A stretch of DNA of 50,452 nucleotides, taken from positions 1 to 50,452 of the forward strand of contig NZ_JBFEFI010000016.1 in assembly GCF_040717535.1 (NCBI RefSeq), in the 5' to 3' direction. The stretch is from Thalassoglobus sp. JC818 (GTDB taxonomy: Bacteria; Planctomycetota; Planctomycetia; Planctomycetales; Planctomycetaceae). The notes under the pieces are model-generated. The model did not search any database, was not told the DNA's origin, and saw only the letters and a list, made by a program, of their open reading frames with translations. Shown one piece after another: positions 18,391 through 26,600 of this stretch. The translations under genes and the position numbers were made by a program. The stretch's first letter is position 1; each line of letters starts with the position of its first letter.

Positions 18391-18520
18391 AATCTAAAAC
18401 GTTCTCCTGAAACGAGCACCGTAAAAACTAGGCGACGCGGTACAGGATTCAATTCAACGATCGTTGGAACTCACTTCCGAGTTGATGTCTTTGCGATCGA
18501 GATTCTAAAAATGCATTCAC

Positions 18521-18550
18521 GGGCTGGCGAACTCGTCGGATCACCAGCCC
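18521..18550 (-). terminator. Terminator-like hairpin after the AhpD-like gene
   Basis: GGGCTGG (18521-18527) and CCAGCCC (18544-18550) form a perfect 7-bp stem. On the minus strand a T-rich stretch (ATTTTTAG) follows after about 8 nt. It lies between the convergent activator and AhpD-like genes. Confidence 0.5.
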
Positions 18551-18566
18551 ATGAAGCACCCGGAGG

Positions 18567-19109
18567 TTACGCCGCCACTGATTCGACTTTGGGGAAGTCG
18601 ATTTTCGTCTGAGCGACGTTGTTGAAGAAGTTGGTCAAGACACTGAGACTGATATGGGCGACCACTTCTGCAATGTCTCCATCGGAATAACCTTCTTCAC
18701 GAAACTGCTCGAGGTCATCGTCAGAGACTTGACCGTTTGTGTCGAGTACTCGCTTTACGAACCGCAAGAGCGCGTCCGGTTTCGATTCGCTGGCATTGCC
18801 AACGCGGGCTTCGGTGATCTCTTCTTGGCTCAGACCGATCATTTTCCCGATGGCAGAATGAGCTGCGAGGCAATAACCACAACCATTTTGCTCCGCCACA
18901 ATCAGAGCGATCCGCTCCCGGTCTTTGGCGGAGAGAGTTCCGTGGCTCAAAGCTTCGTTCAAGCTTAGGTAGCCGCCCAATGCAGCAGCTGAGTGTCCGA
19001 GCGTCTGCATGAGATTCGGTACTCGGCCCAACTTGCTCTGGACCTGACCGAACAGTTCCTGGGTCTTTTCGTTTGCAGCTTCTGTAGAAACGGGATTGAT
19101 ACGCGACAT
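18567..19109 (-). CDS. AhpD-like alkylhydroperoxidase (carboxymuconolactone decarboxylase family)
   Basis: 180 residues from ATG 19109, chosen for AAGGAGA 7 nt upstream; an upstream in-frame start at 19139 lacks a ribosome site. The redox motif is EQNGCGYCLAAH, with C77, C80 and H84, the proton-relay CxxC of AhpD-type peroxidases. The surroundings (LGRVPNLMQTLGHSAAALGG, SAKDRERIALIVAEQNG) match the uncharacterised peroxidase-related family. It probably reduces organic peroxides or a related substrate in the cytoplasm. A TetR-type palindrome (19139-19158) lies 30 nt upstream, which places it in the regulon of the TetR gene at 21666-22250. Confidence 0.92.
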   Translation of the reverse strand: MSRINPVSTEAANEKTQELFGQVQSKLGRVPNLMQTLGHSAAALGGYLSLNEALSHGTLSAKDRERIALIVAEQNGCGYCLAAHSAIGKMIGLSQEEITEARVGNASESKPDALLRFVKRVLDTNGQVSDDDLEQFREEGYSDGDIAEVVAHISLSVLTNFFNNVAQTKIDFPKVESVAA

Positions 19110-19138
19110 TTCAGCTCTCCTTGGATAGGTGGTAGACA

Positions 19139-19158
19139 AACAGACTGTTCTGTCTGTT
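19139..19158. promoter_or_regulatory. TetR-type operator upstream of the AhpD-like gene
   Basis: AACAGACTGTTCTGTCTGTT is a perfect 7-bp inverted repeat (AACAGAC/GTCTGTT) around a 6-nt centre. It contains the ACAGA-N4-TCTGT core shared with the other sites in this cluster. Confidence 0.75.
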
Positions 19159-19183
19159 GGATCGAAAAATAGATATCTGTCAG

Positions 19184-19645
19184 TCAGGCAACACTTGGAA
19201 TGCCATCGTGCTCGGCAGGACGCGGTTCGGACGCGGGCCAGTGAAACTTGCGCTCGCCTTCTTGAATTGGGACGTCGTTGATGCTTGCTTCTCGCCGGCG
19301 CATTAAGCCAGCATCGTCAAACTCCCAGAGTTCATTGCCGTAAGCTCTGAACCACTGTCCATCAGAATTGTGATACTCGTACTGAAAACGAACAGCGATG
19401 TGATGATCGCTGAAACTCCACAGTGATTTGACGAGTCGATAGTCGAGTTCCTTTCGCCATTTTTCACTCAGGAAGTTTCGAATTTCTTCCCTCCCTTGGA
19501 GGAACGTTCCCCGGTTCCGCCATTCTGAGTCCGGGGAGTAAGCCAGCGACACTCGTTCCGGGTCGCGGCTGTTCCAGGCATCCTCGGCAGCACGAACTTT
19601 CTTCGTGGCGGTTTCGAGAGTGAAGGGTGGTGTTGTAGCGGTCAT
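19184..19645 (-). CDS. DUF1348 / SnoaL-like (NTF2 fold) protein
   Basis: 153 residues from ATG 19645, which has AAGGAAG 6 nt upstream; longer frames to 19669 or 19765 lack such a site. The sequence [40 protein letters not shown], then [20 protein letters not shown] and [20 protein letters not shown], is typical of DUF1348, a family with the NTF2/SnoaL cone fold. Members are small cytoplasmic proteins whose reaction is mostly unknown. It sits between the AhpD-like and alpha/beta hydrolase genes, and a partial TetR-type palindrome lies upstream. Confidence 0.9.
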   Translation of the reverse strand: MTATTPPFTLETATKKVRAAEDAWNSRDPERVSLAYSPDSEWRNRGTFLQGREEIRNFLSEKWRKELDYRLVKSLWSFSDHHIAVRFQYEYHNSDGQWFRAYGNELWEFDDAGLMRRREASINDVPIQEGERKFHWPASEPRPAEHDGIPSVA

Positions 19646-19774
19646 CTTTCTTCCTTCTTGTTTGTTCATTGCTTTGAAACTGACAGAGGGTCTTGGAAAC
19701 AGACCGAGGCATGGACTGATACTTTCGGGCGATTCAGCGTTTACTGACACAATTTCGAACCGCATCGCTCCGAA

Positions 19775-19788
19775 CGTACCGGTCTGTC
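19775..19788. promoter_or_regulatory. Imperfect TetR-type operator upstream of the DUF1348 gene
   Basis: ACGTACCGGTCTGT keeps the right half (TCTGT) and three of five bases of the left half of the ACAGA-N4-TCTGT motif. It lies about 130 nt before the DUF1348 start codon. Confidence 0.5.
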
Positions 19789-19819
19789 TAATCCAGGTAA
19801 AAAAATAATTCGGGCGTAG

Positions 19820-20782
19820 CTATCGCAAAAGATTCTTGCTGAGGAAATTTCGAATCAACTCGGCGATCCTGATTCCGTCCTCTTCGAGTGCGAAGTGACC
19901 CGTATCGAGCAAGTGAAAATCGACATTCTTTAAATCACGCTTGTAAGGATATGCTCCCGAAGCGGGAAAAATCGCATCATTCTCACCCCACACGATCAAA
20001 GTCGGCGGTTGGTGTTTACGAAGGTATGCCTGCCACTGAGGATAAAGCGGTGGATTGCTTCCGTAGCTGTGAAAGAGTGCGAGCTGGATCTCCTGGTTGC
20101 CTGGTCGATCCAAAAGTGGTTGAACGTGTCCCCACGTGTCGGGACTGATTGTTTCACGGTTTCTCACTCCATGCAAATACTGCCATTTCGTTGCCTCGAG
20201 CGTGAGCAAAGATCGAAGCTGATCCCCCTGGGCCTGTGTACCGTCTCGCCAGTACTGCTTAATCGGTTCCCAGAATTCGTTGTCAATGCCTTCGTCATAG
20301 GCATTGCCGTTCTGGACAATCAAGGTCTCAACACGTCCAGGGTTCTTGACAGCCAAGCGAAAACCGACGGGAGCACCATAGTCCATCAGATAGAGGGAAT
20401 ACCTATCGAGCCCAACCTTGTTCGTGAACTTCTCAACAACGTTCGCTAAGTTGTCGAACGTGTACTTAAAGTCGTCCACAGAGGGAGCTGAGCTGTTTCC
20501 GAATCCGGGGTAGTCGGGAGCGACAACATGATACTTGTCGGCCAGTTCCGGAATCAGGTTGCGAAACATGTGAGAAGATGTCGGGAATCCGTGCAACAAT
20601 AAGACCGTTGGATCCTCTTTGCGTCCCGCCTCGCGATAAAAGATGTCGAGTCCATCGATCGCTACAGATCGATGCAGCACCTGTGACCTCGACGGCTGCT
20701 TATCCGAAGCAATGCTGCTCGAATCGAACGACAAAAGGACCACGAGAGTTAGCAATGCATCGGAATTTCTTAACTTGCTCAT
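19820..20782 (-). CDS. Secreted alpha/beta hydrolase, epoxide hydrolase/dehalogenase type
   Basis: 320 residues with an N-terminal signal peptide ([19 protein letters not shown]). The fold landmarks are the oxyanion segment [18 protein letters not shown] (residues 61-78), PDYPGFGNS, the nucleophile elbow [11 protein letters not shown] with Asp134, [10 protein letters not shown] with Asp269, and the catalytic His296 in [10 protein letters not shown]. An aspartate nucleophile instead of serine places it with epoxide hydrolases and haloalkane dehalogenases rather than esterases. Export to the periplasm is unusual for that group. It belongs to the TetR-controlled cluster; a half-site ACAGAACTGG lies at 20798-20807 just upstream. 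Confidence 0.92.
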   Translation of the reverse strand: MSKLRNSDALLTLVVLLSFDSSSIASDKQPSRSQVLHRSVAIDGLDIFYREAGRKEDPTVLLLHGFPTSSHMFRNLIPELADKYHVVAPDYPGFGNSSAPSVDDFKYTFDNLANVVEKFTNKVGLDRYSLYLMDYGAPVGFRLAVKNPGRVETLIVQNGNAYDEGIDNEFWEPIKQYWRDGTQAQGDQLRSLLTLEATKWQYLHGVRNRETISPDTWGHVQPLLDRPGNQEIQLALFHSYGSNPPLYPQWQAYLRKHQPPTLIVWGENDAIFPASGAYPYKRDLKNVDFHLLDTGHFALEEDGIRIAELIRNFLSKNLLR

Positions 20783-20837
20783 AGGTTAGTCTCCTAAACA
20801 GAACTGGATAAAATAGCAGTAAGATTCGTTCGAACAA

Positions 20838-21578
20838 CTACTTGAGTTCGGACAGTCGTTGAACCGCCTCGCCGGTGCTCCACAAGTCGCTGGCAAGAAA
20901 ACGGAAATTGGTAATGGCAGCTTCGTAGCCGTCATACTCGGGAAGCTGCGCTGCAGCTGTTGCATCGCCCACAACAGCCACTTCAAATCCCTGCTCGAGC
21001 AGTTCCCGCAGATGCGATTCGACACATAGATTGGCCGACATACCCGCAAGAATCACCTGTTCAATTCTCCGCTTCCGCAATTGAAGCAGGAGATCATTCG
21101 ACTGTGGTCCGAAAACTTTGTGAGGGCTGCAGACGATGGTGGTTCCGTCATTAATGAATGGCTTGTACTGCTCAAGCCAATCGGCTCCCGATTCCTCCAA
21201 CCCATCCGTGTCGAGCGGCCCTGGACGGTCGAACATCCTGATGTCATGCATCAGTTGCTCAAGTGCCCCTTCGAACTCCCACTCATGATCGTGCGGAAAG
21301 TAATAGTGCGGGCTGATGAACAGCGGAATTTCAAACTCCTTCGCTGTTGCCAGCAACTGACCGATATTCTCAACAGTGTGGTTTTCGGTCACGTTTTTCC
21401 CAACAACACCCCAAGTCACCCCATCCGGGCTCAGAAAGTCATTCTGTGGATCGGTGACGACGATTCCAACATGTCCCTTGCGAAGCTTGACGCCCGGCCT
21501 CGGCAGAGCAGCGTCAGGTCTGCGAGTGCTCCCATAGACAATCGTAGACGACATGTCGCTTTGTTGAGTATCAGACAT
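20838..21578 (-). CDS. Isochorismatase-family cysteine hydrolase
   Basis: 246 residues. The catalytic triad of the family can be read as Asp43 (VVTDPQNDFLSP), Lys154 (SPHKVFGP) and Cys185 (AGMSANLCVESH), with the characteristic cis-peptide region before the cysteine. Family members hydrolyse amides or vinyl ethers (isochorismate, nicotinamide, biuret and others). The insert HYYFPHDHEWEFEG is shared with a large group of unassigned members. It is cytoplasmic. It is the first structural gene after the TetR gene, and a well-formed operator (21615-21628) lies 37 nt before its start. Confidence 0.93.
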   Translation of the reverse strand: MSDTQQSDMSSTIVYGSTRRPDAALPRPGVKLRKGHVGIVVTDPQNDFLSPDGVTWGVVGKNVTENHTVENIGQLLATAKEFEIPLFISPHYYFPHDHEWEFEGALEQLMHDIRMFDRPGPLDTDGLEESGADWLEQYKPFINDGTTIVCSPHKVFGPQSNDLLLQLRKRRIEQVILAGMSANLCVESHLRELLEQGFEVAVVGDATAAAQLPEYDGYEAAITNFRFLASDLWSTGEAVQRLSELK

Positions 21579-21614
21579 AAACAGTCTCCTCGAGTAAGAG
21601 TAGAAGAATTGTGA

Positions 21615-21628
21615 ACAGAACGGTCTGT
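21615..21628. promoter_or_regulatory. TetR-type operator upstream of the isochorismatase gene
   Basis: ACAGAACGGTCTGT fits ACAGA-N4-TCTGT exactly. It sits between the TetR gene and the isochorismatase gene. Confidence 0.75.
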
Positions 21629-21665
21629 CCAGTTCCGGCGAAATAAAAGGACTTAGGCCTTACGC

Positions 21666-22250
21666 CTAGTTCGTCACATCAGCGACTAACGCGAACGCAG
21701 CTGTCTTCGCCACGTCAGCCGACTTCGGTGATTGTTCCATCACTGCTGTAACGATAGCTCCCTCCACCATCAAACAGATGGCCGGCGTCACCGTTGCAGC
21801 CACTTGCGTTCCGGCGGTCTCGATGACAATTTCTTTCAACATTTCATGAAACCTCTCTTTGTGCTCAGCCGAGAACTCTGAAGCTGGATGACTGGCATCT
21901 GCCAGTTCAATGCGTGCGTTAATGAATGAACAACCTCGAAACCCCGAACTCTTGAACCAGTCCTTGAGGGCAGCGAAGAACGCTTCCAGCTTATCCATCC
22001 CCTTCCGGTGATGACGCTCGATCGACTTTTCGAACGTCGCGTCGAATTGAGTTTCTCGGTACTTCAGGACGGCAAGGATCAAATCGTCTTTGGAGGCAAA
22101 ATGGTTGTAGAGCGTCATTTTTGCAACGCTCGCCTCAGCGATGATCCGATCAATGCCCACCGCACGAACCCCCTCGGCATAGAAGAGTCGCTCGGCGGTC
22201 TCCACGATCCGCTGTCGTGCGTCAGATTTTTTCGCTCGCGTATTGCTCAT
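21666..22250 (-). CDS. TetR/AcrR-family transcriptional regulator
   Basis: 194 residues from ATG 22250. The N-terminal DNA-binding domain is plain: RIVETAERLFYAEGVRAVGI followed by DRIIAEASVAKMTLYNHFAS (residues 14-53), with the invariant turn and recognition helix. The C-terminal ligand domain contains DWFKSSGFRGCSFINARIEL. A longer open frame to 22340 was rejected because it would run through the palindrome ACAGACCTGTCTGT 12 nt upstream, which is the likely autoregulatory operator. The same palindrome recurs before the isochorismatase and AhpD-like genes, so this protein probably represses the whole cluster and is released by a small molecule that the cluster degrades. Confidence 0.94.
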   Translation of the reverse strand: MSNTRAKKSDARQRIVETAERLFYAEGVRAVGIDRIIAEASVAKMTLYNHFASKDDLILAVLKYRETQFDATFEKSIERHHRKGMDKLEAFFAALKDWFKSSGFRGCSFINARIELADASHPASEFSAEHKERFHEMLKEIVIETAGTQVAATVTPAICLMVEGAIVTAVMEQSPKSADVAKTAAFALVADVTN

Positions 22251-22261
22251 GACAACAATGT

Positions 22262-22275
22262 ACAGACCTGTCTGT
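22262..22275. promoter_or_regulatory. TetR autoregulatory operator
   Basis: ACAGACCTGTCTGT is a perfect 6-bp inverted repeat with a 2-nt centre, placed 12 nt before the TetR start codon. It is the cleanest copy of the ACAGA-N4-TCTGT motif. Confidence 0.8.
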
Positions 22276-22468
22276 TTTCGACAAGCCCAAAAAACAGCTT
22301 CTTTGATCTTTTTTCGCAACCAATCCACAGCCACTCCCAAAGCCCCTCAGAGCAAGCAATCCATTAACCCCCGCTTCATTAGCTCAAGACCACCCAAAAT
22401 CCCCGTACGATCGAACCGTAATCAACAAGCGATCGCAAAACGCGGAATCTGCCGCAACCCCGAGAAAA

Positions 22469-22499
22469 AAGGCACCGTGCGAAAACCACAAGGTGCCTT
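22469..22499 (-). terminator. Rho-independent terminator (minus strand)
   Basis: AAGGCACC (22469-22476) pairs with GGTGCCTT (22492-22499). On the minus strand the stem is followed directly by TTTTCTC. No intact minus-strand gene lies just upstream of it, but the tRNA-like fragment at 22501-22530 does, in the same orientation, so it may be the terminator of a lost or truncated tRNA gene. Confidence 0.65.
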
Positions 22500-22719
22500 G
22501 ATAGTAGAGGATAGGGGACTCGAATTGCTTTGCGCGAACGACCGCCGTGAAAGCACTTCGGACTCGGCTACTGATCCTTCTAGAAAGAGTGATGCTGCCA
22601 TTGGTGCTATTGAAAGTTTGTTGTGCAAGTTTCCTGAACTCAGGAGGATTGTCGATGCTTGGGAAGCACTCTCACCGGAAACTCGTTCGAAAATTGTGAA
22701 CTCCGTCGACTCTGTTTGA
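22498..22719 (+). pseudogene. Short open frame, possible integrase-tail remnant
   Basis: Opens with LIVEDRGLELLCAND over the tRNA-like fragment and ends IESLLCKFPELRRIVDAWEA then LSPETRSKIVNSVDSV. The end resembles a short tail domain that I recall behind tyrosine recombinases in planctomycetes, next to att sites. It has no start codon with a ribosome site, and the frame continues upstream through sequence that looks non-coding. Read as a remnant beside an integration site rather than a working gene. Confidence 0.3.
22501..22530 (-). other. tRNA 3'-end-like fragment, possible attachment site
   Basis: On the minus strand the sequence TTCGAGTCCCCTATCCTCTA then CTA reads like a tRNA T-loop, T-stem 3' arm, acceptor 3' arm and a near-CCA end. 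The 5' arm of the T-stem (AAGCA) does not pair with CCCCT, and no D or anticodon arm was found, so it is not a full tRNA. Such fragments mark integration of mobile elements into tRNA genes. A terminator follows directly. Confidence 0.45.
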
Positions 22720-24846
22720 CCATGGCTAAGCTAATTTCGGTCTTCACCAAAGGCAAAGACAGTCGTCCTTGCGATTGTCCGAAACCCAATTGGACCTCAG
22801 TATTTGTCCGCTGAGAGACCGCCCATATACCTCTTCTGGATCCTCGATTCACCAAGTGTCCGAAACAGAATCGACTGTGGACGGACACCAGGTATCCTCG
22901 ATCAAAACCTTCATCCGCAACATTCGGTGGTTCGTATTGTTCTTGCCATCTCCTGAAACCCTTGAAAACCGCCTTCTCCGGTCGGATCAACTGCCCGCAT
23001 CGGTCTCATCGACATGTAAATGAGACACCAACTCTCGAAGCCAATCAGACGAACCCTTCGAAGTTGATGGATCTCTGGTCGGTGCGCGTTACCAATCCGT
23101 GGAAGAGATAGCTTCCGACAAAGAGACGTTCGATACGGAAATAACATCCTGCACCTCTGCCATTAATTTGTCGTCTCCGCCCTGTTTTGCGGGTGTTCAG
23201 CTCGATGCTTTTGCGATGTATTCCATTGTCCGCATGTGAACCCGAATAGGGTGGTTTTCTATCGCATCTCGACCAACTCACCTGCGACGCGTTCATCAGA
23301 TCTCAAACTCCCAGTTTGTGGAGCATTGACCAGCCTCATCGTCTTGTCAGAAAATTTTTCGGATTGCACCGCGACACAGTGACTCTTGGTTGTCATTCCG
23401 CTTCGAGTTCGGCTGGATTTTCATTTTTTCACTACATGGCACTTTGGAGATGCCGAATGTGAATTGTCTGCCTCTCGATGAAGAATTTTAGCAGAAGGAC
23501 TCCCACCAGAGAGTGAAAGAATCGCTGGCAGTCCTTCTCATGGTAGACAAACGAAAGTCTTTCAGCGGACAGAAATCCCTGACCGATAGTGCTCGAAAGG
23601 ATTCGCTCATCAATTTTGGCACTGACGTCGATCAGCACCTCATCGGCAAACAACCCGTCGGCTTAAGTTGACACACCTGGACGGCCGCGCCCCAGCCACC
23701 AATCGTTGATGAGTTCCTACTGCCCTTCAGTCAGTCCAAATCATCGAACGTTCGTTCCTCCCTCTGGAAACTCCACGATGCTCATTTCTTGTGATTTCGA
23801 AGCAAACTCGCAATGCACACCTTCGATGCCGCCCCCGGGGGAGGGGGAGTGCCCCCCTTTCTCGATCTCGTTTGAATAATGTAGGTACCCTACGTGGAAT
23901 TTTTCTGAAAATTTCGAGGCTCACAAAGTTGCCCAATAGCTTCAAACTCGTCAGTCAGAAGATGGGCGTCCTCTCTCTGAAACGGACCTACCTGCACAGG
24001 TTCCTGCAGGACGTTCTACCATTCGATACACCTTTCGGAGCACGTCTGCACGAGTGACGAAGAAAGTCTCACTCGTCAATTCAAACTTTCTCTCCGTCGA
24101 AAGAGTTGCTCTCTCCCCCACAGTGCTAAGTGTGATCAAATTTCATCTGACATCGAAGTTCCAGTGAATTGAATTCTACCCTGATGTTGTATCTCCCGAC
24201 TTCTTGGAAACAGTGAAACTCCGAGACAGAAGGACTTCCATTCCTCGTGACAGGTTATTAGGGCGACTTTCACAGAATCCATCGCGATAGGAAGAAGCTC
24301 CATTACGTGGATGTCCATGCACTGACTGTAAGATTGGCAGGACGACATCCAAGACTCCTCGGTACAATGTGTTACAAGCCTGATCCGCTTTGGCTGGCTT
24401 ACCAAGTACGCCGGATGGACTTCTCAACTCGACCATGGAGCGCCGAAAACTTGGCTCGAGATACTGGCTCTACGAGATACCACTTGCGGTTTGTCACGCT
24501 TCATTCAAGTCGATCCTCGAGCTGCTGGTTCCTGATGGTAGAGCGCAGCTTGAAGTCACCATTGATTGAACCAAGCTACTTCTGGCATTTGCCGAGGTTG
24601 AAGATATCACATCCTGAGCCGAGATTTTGAATGCTCAATGCGTCGCCTGATAAACTAATATTCTTTCATGGGTTTATCTGGAACGCCAAATAGTCCTCAG
24701 AATGTCCAACCGGACTCATCGCGATCACAAGTTGCTTCGTAACTCCGATCATCTCCAGAGTCCTCTAATAAAGAACTGAGTGGAAGACTGTGTTCACGAG
24801 AGTTTAGGATGCGACCTCCGCATTCATCTTATGCAAGGGAGAAACA
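22720..24846. other. Gene-poor, probably degraded region
   Basis: About 2.1 kb with only short frames on both strands. A 30-codon frame from ATG 22723 (MAKLISVFTKGKDSRPCDCP) and a 73-codon minus frame at 23432-23653 (contains LIDVSAKIDERILSSTIGQG) look weakly coding but match nothing I know. This is what a decayed stretch at the edge of a mobile element would look like. Confidence 0.45.
23831..23857. repeat. Extreme GC hairpin
   Basis: GCCCCCGGGGGAGGGGGAGT followed by GCCCCCC. GGGGG-AGTG-CCCCC can fold into a tight stem followed by TTTCTC on the plus strand, so it could act as a terminator. Runs of G also permit a quadruplex. Confidence 0.5.
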
Positions 24847-25335
24847 TTGGACATTGATGCAATCACTGCCATTTACTTTGAAGCAGACCGAGAGTCGGTT
24901 CACCGGCGCTACCTTCAGCTATTTGGACGAGTCGATCCTGACAACGTGGACACAGACACTGATCGCTCTCCGCAAATTGTGAGCGAAGTGAATGCGTCTG
25001 AAGACCAAGATTCAATCAATCCGAAAATGAAAAACGGCAAGTCTTCAGACGAAGTATGGCTGGACCGCGAGTTTCGAAACACAGTCAACGATTGGAGATT
25101 CAGTGACTACGTCTCGAAGCCGCTCCTTGAGAAGTGGGATCACAGCACTCTTGAGAACAAGGCTGTCGTGGACGAGTGTTTCATGACACTGCTGCAACCG
25201 AACTTCCGATCCGATGAGTGTGTGGAAATTCTTGTCCAGTTTTATGGCGTACCGGTTGCATCTCGGATGCTGCACGCACTCTACCCCGAGAGGTTTTTCC
25301 CCGTCGATCCTGAGATTTCCTACCTCAAGTTGTGA
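24847..25335 (+). CDS. N-terminal part of an EVE/HsdR-like nuclease, ends at in-frame TGA
   Basis: 162 residues. It starts at TTG 24847 (preceded by AAGGGAG, a good ribosome site) and stops at TGA 25333-25335. The next open frame begins 12 nt later in the same reading frame, so the two are one protein split by one nonsense codon. The C-terminal stretch ASRMLHALYPERFFPVDPEI followed by SYLKL-stop-RILDLLKINL resembles the domain that often precedes EVE or McrB-type nucleases (leucine-rich, ALxPExFxPxD..). The N-terminal half, with DEVWLDREFRNTVNDWRFSD, has no recognised family. If the stop is real this fragment alone is unlikely to be active. Confidence 0.6.
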   Translation: MDIDAITAIYFEADRESVHRRYLQLFGRVDPDNVDTDTDRSPQIVSEVNASEDQDSINPKMKNGKSSDEVWLDREFRNTVNDWRFSDYVSKPLLEKWDHSTLENKAVVDECFMTLLQPNFRSDECVEILVQFYGVPVASRMLHALYPERFFPVDPEISYLKL

Positions 25336-25347
25336 AGAATTTTAGAC

Positions 25348-26469
25348 TTGCTCAAAATCAATCTCGACATTCCTGGAGACCCAACGAGCCACGAAGCGTA
25401 CCACTGCCTCAATCACTCTATTCTCAAATGGAGCGATGAGCGTTCCTTTGAACCCTGGCAGATTTGGGCAATTGTCTATGACCTCGGAATCAGGCTTGCT
25501 GGCATACAAACTAAGCAGGTTCTTGAACAATCGCGACGTGTCTGGATCATTGCAACTGACCCTAGAGTCAACTCATTTCAGGAGATCGACCAGCACGGTG
25601 AGGATTCTGTGGGTACCTGGGCAATCAACCGACAAGCCAAAGTCGGTGACCTCGCGATGATGTATTGCGTGAGCCCGCGATCAGCGCTCGTTGGAGTTTA
25701 CAGAGTTCTTGAAGACGCACACCGTGATCCATTTGGAGGCTGGAATGGGATTCGAGCGGAGATCGGTGAGAAACTCGCTCTGCCGTGGATCAAAATTCGC
25801 GAATTGAAGTCGGATTCGGTCATGAAAGACTGGCGATTGGTTCGGTCGAACTTCCAAGGTCTGCTCAATCACGAAGTACCTCAGGAGTACTGGGACAGGA
25901 TCAAACAGATGGTCGCAGCAAAGGATCCAGCGGCAGGCGAACGATTAGAGCGACTTGGTGCGGCAGCAACCAGCATTCGTCAGATCAAGACGTCAGAAGA
26001 TGTCTGGTCGGAAGCAGAGGTCGAAGAAAAGTTGATCATTCCGATCATGTCACAGCTTGGTTGGACATCTGGGAAAACGCTCGTGCAGCAGGTTCCGATG
26101 CAAATCAAAGTCGGTTCCGGTCGGCCCCAGAAAGTTCGAGCGGATTTCGTGGGATACAAGAGTGATCTCACAACTGATGCAATCTTCGTCATCGAAGCGA
26201 AACGCAAGATTCGCAACAAGAGGGAACTCGACTCTGCACAACAACAGGCAGAATCCTATGCCGGACATCTGCGATGTCCACGTTACGCAGTTATCTCCCC
26301 GGAGGGTATCTGGATCTACAACCTTTCGTTTCCCGGTCAAAGCAAGCCCACTATCGACATAAAACTCGACCCTCATGATCTCGGCGGTGCTGTTCAAAGG
26401 CTCAAAAGCACGCTTAGTTTTGAAACCTGCCGAGAATACAAACAAGAGATTGAGTCCAGATCAACCTAA
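25348..26469 (+). CDS. EVE-domain + PD-(D/E)XK (HsdR-N-like) restriction nuclease
   Basis: 373 residues, in frame with the fragment before it and separated from it only by TGA and three codons; its own TTG start has no clear ribosome site. First comes an EVE/PUA-like domain (RVWIIATDPRVNSFQEIDQH, GTWAINRQAKVGDLAMMYCV, SALVGVYRVLEDA), a fold that reads modified cytosine in known members. Then comes a type I R-subunit-like nuclease core: EAEVEEKLIIPIMSQLGW, ADFVGY, FVIEAKRK (the D and E-x-K of the active site), QQQAESYAG and YAVISPEGIWIYN. This suggests a modification-dependent restriction enzyme against phage DNA with modified bases. It may be inactive if the TGA is not suppressed. Confidence 0.75.
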   Translation: MLKINLDIPGDPTSHEAYHCLNHSILKWSDERSFEPWQIWAIVYDLGIRLAGIQTKQVLEQSRRVWIIATDPRVNSFQEIDQHGEDSVGTWAINRQAKVGDLAMMYCVSPRSALVGVYRVLEDAHRDPFGGWNGIRAEIGEKLALPWIKIRELKSDSVMKDWRLVRSNFQGLLNHEVPQEYWDRIKQMVAAKDPAAGERLERLGAAATSIRQIKTSEDVWSEAEVEEKLIIPIMSQLGWTSGKTLVQQVPMQIKVGSGRPQKVRADFVGYKSDLTTDAIFVIEAKRKIRNKRELDSAQQQAESYAGHLRCPRYAVISPEGIWIYNLSFPGQSKPTIDIKLDPHDLGGAVQRLKSTLSFETCREYKQEIESRST

Positions 26470-26600
26470 CCCCTCCTCCAAATCATCCAAAGCAACATCT
26501 CAGACTGCTTACCTTGAGACCGGAGGTCCTCAAGAAGTCGGAAACACGAAACAGCTGGCTTTTCTCGATGAGTTTCAGTCGCCGGTGCTGTCGGAAGGCA

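Noticed and set aside
22340-22340. Longer TetR start at 22340
   Set aside because: It would place the palindromic operator inside the coding region and add sequence unlike TetR N-termini.
22501-22580. Functional tRNA gene on the minus strand
   Set aside because: Only the T-loop to acceptor end is recognisable; the T-stem does not pair and no anticodon arm was found.
23432-23653. 73-codon minus-strand frame
   Set aside because: It looks somewhat coding, but has no ribosome site, no known family and degraded surroundings.
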